Assembly (NCBI GenBank): GCA_031263295.1
Contig: JAISGC010000038.1
Location: 1-10,157, forward strand
Reading direction: 5' to 3'
From: Rickettsiales bacterium
Lineage (GTDB): Bacteria; Pseudomonadota; Alphaproteobacteria; Rs-D84
DNA length: 10,157 nucleotides
In this document: positions 6,404-10,157 of the stretch, piece by piece
Layout: each line of letters begins with the position of its first letter
Numbering within the stretch: position 1 is the first letter of the stretch
The notes under the pieces: generated by a model
The model's input: only the letters and a program-made list of their open reading frames with translations
Database searches by the model: none
Told to the model about the DNA's origin: nothing
Translations under genes and position numbers: made by a program

Positions 6404-7344
6404 ACGGATTCGTGCTTCTTGATAAACCGACAGGGATGACCAGCCGTCAGGCGGGCGGGCGCGTCGCGCGCCTGTTCGGGCAAAAAAAGTTCGGGCATAT
6501 CGGGACGCTTGATCCGATGGCGTCGGGGCTGCTGGTTATCGCGCTCGGCGAGGCGACCAAGATGATTCCGTTTTTAGAGAACAGAGAACAGGGAACAGAG
6601 AACATCTATTATAAGGAGTATCTTTTCTCTATAAGGTGGGGGATTAGGACGGATACGGGGGATATTACGGGGAGGGTGTTGGAAGAAGATAATTATGAAT
6701 TAGGAATTATGAATTATGAATTGGAAAAAATTGTTTCCGAGTTTCCGAAGGAATATGACCAGATGCCGCCGGTTTATTCGGCCAAGAAGGTCGGAGGGGT
6801 CGCGGCGTATAAGTTGGCCAGAGAGGGCAGGGAGGTTGCGCTTAAAGCGAAACGGGTGAAGATTTATGAATTGAAAGTGGTTGCCCCTACCCCGGCGGCT
6901 TCGCCGCCACCCCTTCCCAAGGGAAGGGGAATTGCGCTCTGGAATAATCCCTTATTTTTAGTAAGGTGCAGCCAAGGGACTTATGTAAGAAGTTTGGTGC
7001 AGGATATTGCAGAAAGGACCGGGAAAATCGCCACCTGCGATATGATACGGCGGACCGCCACAAACGGGTTTTCTGTTGAGAACGCCGTGCCGCTTGAAAT
7101 CGTAGAAAATATGTGCAATAATAGCCGCGCGGACGAAATAATTCACCCGCTTGACTTTGGACTGGACGACATTCTGGTTGCGAAGTTGGAAACAAAAGAC
7201 GCGTCCGCGTTTTCCAACGGCGGTTTTATTTCTTTCAATGGAAATGGAATCCGTCGAGTTTATTCCGATGATAATTTTATTGGGATAGGGGAAATAAAAG
7301 ACGGCGTTCTTAAACCTAAAAGGGTCGTGAAGACGACGCCTTGA
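6400..7344 (+). CDS. truB: tRNA pseudouridine(55) synthase TruB
   Basis: TruB converts uridine 55 in the T-loop of tRNA to pseudouridine. The product has 314 residues. Family motifs are FVLLDKPTGMTS (4-15), the catalytic loop GHIGTLDPMASG with Asp38, RTDTGD (83-88), PPVYSAKK (123-130), CSQGTYVRSL (190-199), and a C-terminal RNA-binding tail ending GIGEIKDGVLKPKRVV. The start overlaps the exporter stop. Three low-complexity segments interrupt family similarity: ENREQGTEN (60-68) and NYELGIMNYEL (98-108), encoded by heptamer arrays, and APTPAASPPPLPKGRGI (162-178), encoded by a palindromic element. By comparison with E. coli TruB from memory, the first adds about nine residues, the second mostly replaces existing sequence and the third adds about sixteen. 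All three fall between conserved motifs, so activity is probably kept. The gene is AT-richer than its neighbours around the arrays. rpsO follows after 25 bases. Confidence 0.95.
   Translation: MNGFVLLDKPTGMTSRQAGGRVARLFGQKKFGHIGTLDPMASGLLVIALGEATKMIPFLENREQGTENIYYKEYLFSIRWGIRTDTGDITGRVLEEDNYELGIMNYELEKIVSEFPKEYDQMPPVYSAKKVGGVAAYKLAREGREVALKAKRVKIYELKVVAPTPAASPPPLPKGRGIALWNNPLFLVRCSQGTYVRSLVQDIAERTGKIATCDMIRRTATNGFSVENAVPLEIVENMCNNSRADEIIHPLDFGLDDILVAKLETKDASAFSNGGFISFNGNGIRRVYSDDNFIGIGEIKDGVLKPKRVVKTTP
6576..6603 (+). repeat. Heptamer array in truB, unit AGAGAAC, four copies
   Basis: Four head-to-tail heptamers, the third being AGGGAAC. It is translated as ENREQGTEN, with the seven-residue period that a 7-bp repeat gives after three units. 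No opposite-strand arm is found nearby. Confidence 0.9.
6691..6725 (+). repeat. Heptamer array in truB, unit AATTATG, about 4.5 copies
   Basis: Successive units are AATTATG, AATTAGG, AATTATG and AATTATG, then a partial AATTGGA. It is translated as NYELGIMNYEL. No opposite-strand arm is found nearby. It lies in the variable helix before the conserved PPVYSAKK motif. Confidence 0.9.
6884..6932 (+). repeat. GC-rich double-hairpin element, copy 5, in frame inside truB
   Basis: CCCCTACCCC leads into stem GGCGGC/GCCGCC (6894-6908, loop TTC) and the 9-bp stem CCCCTTCCC/GGGAAGGGG (6910-6929, loop AA), then AATT. Order and flanks match copy 3 in the xseB-mutS gap. It keeps the truB frame open and encodes a Pro/Ala-rich segment followed by LPKGRGI. 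Confidence 0.88.
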
Positions 7345-7369
7345 AACGCTACAACCAAAGGGTAGAAAA

Positions 7370-7642
7370 ATGTCGATAGAAAAGAATGTGAAGGCGAAGC
7401 TTATCGCCGAGAATAAATCGTCGGAAAAGGACAACGGCGGGTCCGTCGAATCGCAGGTCGCGGTTCTATCGGAGCGCATCCGCAATCTGACCGACCACAT
7501 CAAGGCCAATAAAAAGGATAATCATTCCAAGCGCGGCCTTCTTCTGATGGTCAACCGGCGCAAGAAATTGCTGGCCTATATAAAGGGGCGCAGCACAGAA
7601 GATTACGAGGCACTGATAAAGAAATTGGGGCTGCGTAAATAA
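7370..7642 (+). CDS. rpsO: 30S ribosomal protein S15
   Basis: S15 binds 16S rRNA early in assembly of the small subunit platform. The product has 90 residues, the normal length. The family sequence is unmistakable: GGSVESQVAVLSERIRNLTDHI (23-44), KKDNHSKRGLLLMVNRRKKLL (48-68) and the ending LIKKLGLRK. AAAGGG (7357-7362) lies seven bases before the start. truB-rpsO-pnp is a widely conserved order in proteobacteria. In some bacteria S15 represses its own translation through a leader fold; only 25 bases separate it from truB here and I see no such fold. An AT-rich heptamer hairpin follows the stop codon and separates it from pnp. Confidence 0.97.
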   Translation: MSIEKNVKAKLIAENKSSEKDNGGSVESQVAVLSERIRNLTDHIKANKKDNHSKRGLLLMVNRRKKLLAYIKGRSTEDYEALIKKLGLRK

Positions 7643-7644
7643 AT

Positions 7645-7722
7645 AATAAAGAATAATGAATAAAGAATAAATGCGGCGCGCAAAAACGCAAAATATTTAT
7701 TCTTTACTCATTATTCTTTATT
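7645..7722. repeat. Heptamer-array hairpin (AATAAAG words) between rpsO and pnp
   Basis: The left arm (7645-7672) holds four heptamers: AATAAAG, AATAATG, AATAAAG, AATAAAT. The right arm (7695-7722) is its reverse complement with one mismatch in 28. The 22-base spacer (7673-7694) is GC-rich at its start. The fold could end rpsO transcripts or act as a processing site between rpsO and pnp, but it lacks the GC stem and T-run of a standard terminator. Confidence 0.9.
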
Positions 7723-7754
7723 CATTAAACGGCACGGGACAGATTGTTCATCCC

Positions 7755-7773
7755 TATGCGCTGCGGGCGCATA
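7755..7773 (+). other. Small hairpin in the pnp leader
   Basis: TATGCGC (7755-7761) pairs with GCGCATA (7767-7773) around TGCGG. It lies about 60 bases before the pnp ribosome binding site. In E. coli the pnp leader contains stem-loops cut by RNase III and bound by PNPase itself; whether this small hairpin plays such a part is a guess. I see no convincing pnp promoter. Confidence 0.35.
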
Positions 7774-7835
7774 ACGACGAATAATTGCTCCTTTGCCGAA
7801 CATAAACGAACGATACATTACAAAGGAGTAAAAAA

Positions 7836-9977
7836 ATGTTCGGATTTGGTAAAAAAGAAGCTGGGCTCAACAACCCGGTTTCGGTTTCCGTGAAATACGG
7901 AGACGACGAATTGGTTCTGGAAACGGGCCGGTTTGCAAAGCAGTCCACGGGTTCCGTTATGGCGACCATGGGCGGAACAATGGTTCTGGCGACGGTCGTC
8001 GCGGAAAAAGGCGCCGTCGAGGGCCAGGATTTCTTCCCGCTGACGGTCGATTATCAGGAAAAGTTCTCGTCCGCGGGGCGCATCCCGGGTTCGCGCGACA
8101 GGCGCGAGGGCAAGGCCACGACCGCAGAAACCCTGACGGCGCGGATGATAGACCGGCCGCTTCGTCCGCTGTTTCCCGAAGGCTTTAAGAACAAGGTTCA
8201 GATTATCGCGCAGGTCTTTTCATACGACCGCAAAAACGAGCCGGATGTTCTGGCAATCATTGCGTCCAGCGCGGCGATGGCGATTTCGGGCATTCCTTTC
8301 TCGGGACCGATAGGCGCGGCGCGCGTCGGCTATGACGACGGCAAATATATCCTGAACCCGACGAAAAAGCAGGCCGAAAACGGCGAGATGGATCTGATTG
8401 TCGCGGCGACCAAAGACGGCGTTCTGATGGTCGAATCCGAAATCGGAGAGCTGGACGAGAAGACGACGCTCGGCGCGGTGAAGTTCGGCTTCGACGCGCA
8501 GCAGGCCGTCATCAAGGCGATTTTCGACCTTAAAGACAAGGCCGGAAAAGACGCGTGGGAAATCGCCGGGGAAACCGAGACGATGGTTGAGATTCGCGAA
8601 TACTGCAACAAGTATGAAACGGGCATCCGCGCGGCCCTCGGCATCAAGGAAAAGCTGCCGCGGCTGGACCGCTTGGCCGAGATTCACAAGACCGCCAAGG
8701 TCGAGGTCGACGAGAACTTCCCGGAATCGGCGATGGCGCAGTCCTCGCAGGATTCCTTTGTGGACGAAGTCGTCGAGGCCCTGACCGCAAAGATTATGCG
8801 CGGCGACATTTTGTCCGGCAAGGCCCGCATCGACGGGCGCGACAACAAGACGGTTCGGCCGATTGAAATCGAGCTGGGCATTCTGCCGCGCACTCACGGG
8901 TCCGCATTGTTCACGCGCGGCGAGACGCAGGCGTTGGTGTCGCTCACTTTGGGCGGCGGCAAAGACGCGCTCCCGATTGAAACGATGACCGGCGGAATCG
9001 AGCAGGACTTTATGCTGAACTATAACTTCCCCGGCTATTCGGTCGGAGAGGCGAAAATGCTGAAATCCCCGGGGCGGCGCGAAATCGGCCACGGCAATCT
9101 GGCATTGCGCGCGATTCGCCCGATGCTGCCCGCGCGGTCGGACTTCGACTATGTCATCCGCATAATTTCGGACATTCTGGAATCCAACGGCTCGTCTTCG
9201 ATGGCGACGACCTGCGGCGCCACCCTGGCGCTGATGGACGGCGGCGTTCCGATGACGCGCCCGGTCGCAGGGATAGCGATGGGTCTTATCAAAGAGGGCG
9301 ACGATTACGCGGTTCTGACCGACATCTTGGGCGACGAGGATCACTTGGGCGACATGGACTTCAAGGTCTGCGGGACCGAGAAGGGCATCACCGCCTTGCA
9401 GATGGACATCAAGATAACCTCGATAACCTTCGAGATTATGGAAAAAGCCCTGGCCCAGGCGCTCGACGGCAGGAAGCACATCCTCGGCAAGATTGATGCC
9501 GCGATAAAGGCGCCGAGGAAAAATGTTTCCGAGTTCGCGCCCCAGGTCTATGAGATAAAGGTCTCGCCGGATAAGGTCCGCGATGTCATAGGCAAGGGCG
9601 GCTCCGTCATCCAGAGCATCGTCAAGGATACCGGAACCCAGATAGACATCAACGACGAGGGCGTCGTCAAGATTCTGGCCGTCTCGAAAGAGCAGGCAGA
9701 CGAAGCCATCGCCCGCGTCAAGGCGGTGTCCGCCGAGCCCGAAGCCGGAGAGATTTACGACGGCGTCGTGTCCGGCGTGAAGGACTTCGGCCTGTTCGTC
9801 AAAATCATGAACGGCACCTTCGAGGCCATGGTTCACATCTCCGAGATAACCGGAAAGCGCATCGAGAAAATCGAGGACGCCGGTTTCAAGGAAGGCGACA
9901 AGGTTCGCGTGAAATATCTCGGCAAAGACAACCGCGGCAAAACCCGCATGTCGATGAAGGGGATTGATCAGAAATAA
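7836..9977 (+). CDS. pnp: Polyribonucleotide nucleotidyltransferase (PNPase)
   Basis: PNPase degrades RNA 3' to 5' by phosphorolysis as a trimer and is a core part of RNA turnover. The product has 713 residues, normal for the family. Domains in order are: first RNase PH fold (about 14-150) with FFPLTVDYQEKFSSAGRIPG (66-85); a helical linker (about 245-325); second RNase PH fold (about 335-550) with TRGETQ (360-365), NGSSSMATTCG (451-461) and GDEDHLGDMD, where Asp500 and Asp506 correspond to the catalytic aspartates of E. coli PNPase; a KH domain (about 568-630) with GKGG at 586-589; and an S1 domain (about 637-710). AAAGGAG (7822-7828) sits seven bases before the start. One small variation is REIGHGNLALRAIRP, where most relatives have LAERAL. 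The last 21 codons and stop lie inside an inverted duplication with the right window edge. Confidence 0.98.
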   Translation: MFGFGKKEAGLNNPVSVSVKYGDDELVLETGRFAKQSTGSVMATMGGTMVLATVVAEKGAVEGQDFFPLTVDYQEKFSSAGRIPGSRDRREGKATTAETLTARMIDRPLRPLFPEGFKNKVQIIAQVFSYDRKNEPDVLAIIASSAAMAISGIPFSGPIGAARVGYDDGKYILNPTKKQAENGEMDLIVAATKDGVLMVESEIGELDEKTTLGAVKFGFDAQQAVIKAIFDLKDKAGKDAWEIAGETETMVEIREYCNKYETGIRAALGIKEKLPRLDRLAEIHKTAKVEVDENFPESAMAQSSQDSFVDEVVEALTAKIMRGDILSGKARIDGRDNKTVRPIEIELGILPRTHGSALFTRGETQALVSLTLGGGKDALPIETMTGGIEQDFMLNYNFPGYSVGEAKMLKSPGRREIGHGNLALRAIRPMLPARSDFDYVIRIISDILESNGSSSMATTCGATLALMDGGVPMTRPVAGIAMGLIKEGDDYAVLTDILGDEDHLGDMDFKVCGTEKGITALQMDIKITSITFEIMEKALAQALDGRKHILGKIDAAIKAPRKNVSEFAPQVYEIKVSPDKVRDVIGKGGSVIQSIVKDTGTQIDINDEGVVKILAVSKEQADEAIARVKAVSAEPEAGEIYDGVVSGVKDFGLFVKIMNGTFEAMVHISEITGKRIEKIEDAGFKEGDKVRVKYLGKDNRGKTRMSMKGIDQK

Positions 9978-9981
9978 GGAG

Positions 9982-10092
9982 AGGGGTTAGGGGCGGGGGT
10001 TAGGGGTTAGTGCGACACGCGATAAAGTTTATTTATAAAAATAAAAGCTATAACAAGTTTCACTAACCCCTAACCCCCCCCCCGAACCCCAC
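9982..10092. repeat. Heptamer-array hairpin (AGGGGTT words) after pnp
   Basis: The left arm (9982-10012) is AGGGGTT units with one shortened unit AGGGGC. The right arm (10061-10092) is the opposite strand of a similar array containing a run of ten C. Spacer 10013-10060 is AT-rich with a small hairpin TTTATTT/AAATAAA. It may serve as a two-way terminator for the converging genes, but it is part of a longer inverted duplication. Confidence 0.85.
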
Positions 10093-10157
10093 TCCGTATT
10101 TCTGATCAAAACCCTTCAAAGACATTCGGGTTTTGCCCCGGTTGTCTTTTGCGAGAT
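10063..10157 (-). CDS. 3' end of a second PNPase-like reading frame, converging on pnp (5' part outside window)
   Basis: Read on the - strand from the right edge, the frame gives LAKDNRGKTRMSLKGFDQK, against LGKDNRGKTRMSMKGIDQK in the PNPase C-terminus. Of nine base differences in the aligned region, six are at third codon positions, and the protein changes (G to A, M to L, I to F, plus loss of the stop) are mild. That pattern suggests selection on protein rather than random decay. The stop TAA has become TAC, so translation would run on through YGVGFGGGVRG, encoded by the heptamer array, to a TAG at 10063-10065. It could be a second pnp gene, a fragment carrying only an S1 end, or a product of assembling two related strains. 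Only about 31 codons are visible, so its status as a gene is uncertain. Confidence 0.45.
   Translation of the reverse strand, partial: LAKDNRGKTRMSLKGFDQKYGVGFGGGVRG

Larger units (their letters stand above)
9916..10157. repeat. Inverted duplication spanning the pnp 3' end
   Basis: Bases 9916-10012 and the reverse complement of 10061-10157 align over 97 positions without a gap and with 12 differences by my count (nine of the 65 outer positions, three of the 32 inner ones). The arms cover the last 21 pnp codons, the stop and the heptamer array, around a 48-base unpaired centre. The right arm reaches the window edge, so its true length is unknown. Confidence 0.85.

Noticed and set aside
6576..6725. 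Possible CRISPR-like or minisatellite locus in truB
   Set aside because: Units are 7 bp with no spacers and two unrelated words; these are short tandem arrays in a coding gene.
7785..7819. Promoter for pnp (TTGCTC or TTGCCG with TACATT)
   Set aside because: The hexamers match weakly and the spacings are wrong (no -10-like sequence 17 bases after TTGCTC; 14 bases between TTGCCG and TACATT).
8220..9836. Long open frame of 538 codons on the - strand opposite pnp
   Set aside because: It lies entirely antisense to a clear PNPase gene. Its product has no recognisable motif, and such frames are expected opposite GC-rich codon-biased genes.
9916..10157. The inverted duplication as a simple read-level foldback artefact
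   Set aside because: Twelve differences without indels, with coding differences mostly at third positions, do not look like one molecule copied back on itself. A join of two related strains remains possible and is noted in the finding.

Overview
The window reads as a GC-rich alphaproteobacterial chromosome segment. The evidence is an MreB with the SSDMAIDLGTANT start, the block truB-rpsO-pnp, and the style of the MutS and PNPase sequences. The lineage below class level cannot be fixed from the sequence. All complete genes lie on the + strand.

Layout: an open reading frame entering from the left edge and coding for a small hydrophobic protein (1-408); mreB (568-1617) behind a good sigma70-type promoter; xseB (1700-1897); mutS (2090-4582); an ABC exporter half-transporter (4715-6403), which overlaps truB by four bases; truB (6400-7344); rpsO (7370-7642); pnp (7836-9977); and at the right edge, on the - strand, the 3' end of what looks like a second pnp copy pointing back at the first.

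The genes are mostly housekeeping: cell shape (MreB), DNA repair and turnover (XseB, MutS), tRNA modification (TruB), ribosome (S15) and RNA decay (PNPase). The exporter is the one accessory-looking gene, and its overlap with truB suggests co-translation.

The unusual content is the repeat load. Three kinds are visible. (1) A GC-rich double-hairpin element of about 50-60 bp has five copies: upstream of mreB, an inverted pair before mutS, one before the exporter, and one in frame inside truB. A differently built double hairpin is in frame inside mutS, just before Walker A. (2) Arrays of about four heptamers occur at five places with a different word each time. They are folded back as hairpins in three intergenic gaps and are single-armed in two places inside truB. 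(3) Long inverted repeats: a perfect 19-bp palindrome inside mutS, and a 97-bp-arm inverted duplication that spans the pnp stop codon and runs to the window edge. Together they suggest a genome where foldback and slippage processes, or a mobile palindrome family, add sequence even inside essential genes, recalling the Rickettsia palindromic elements and the cyanobacterial heptanucleotide STRR repeats.
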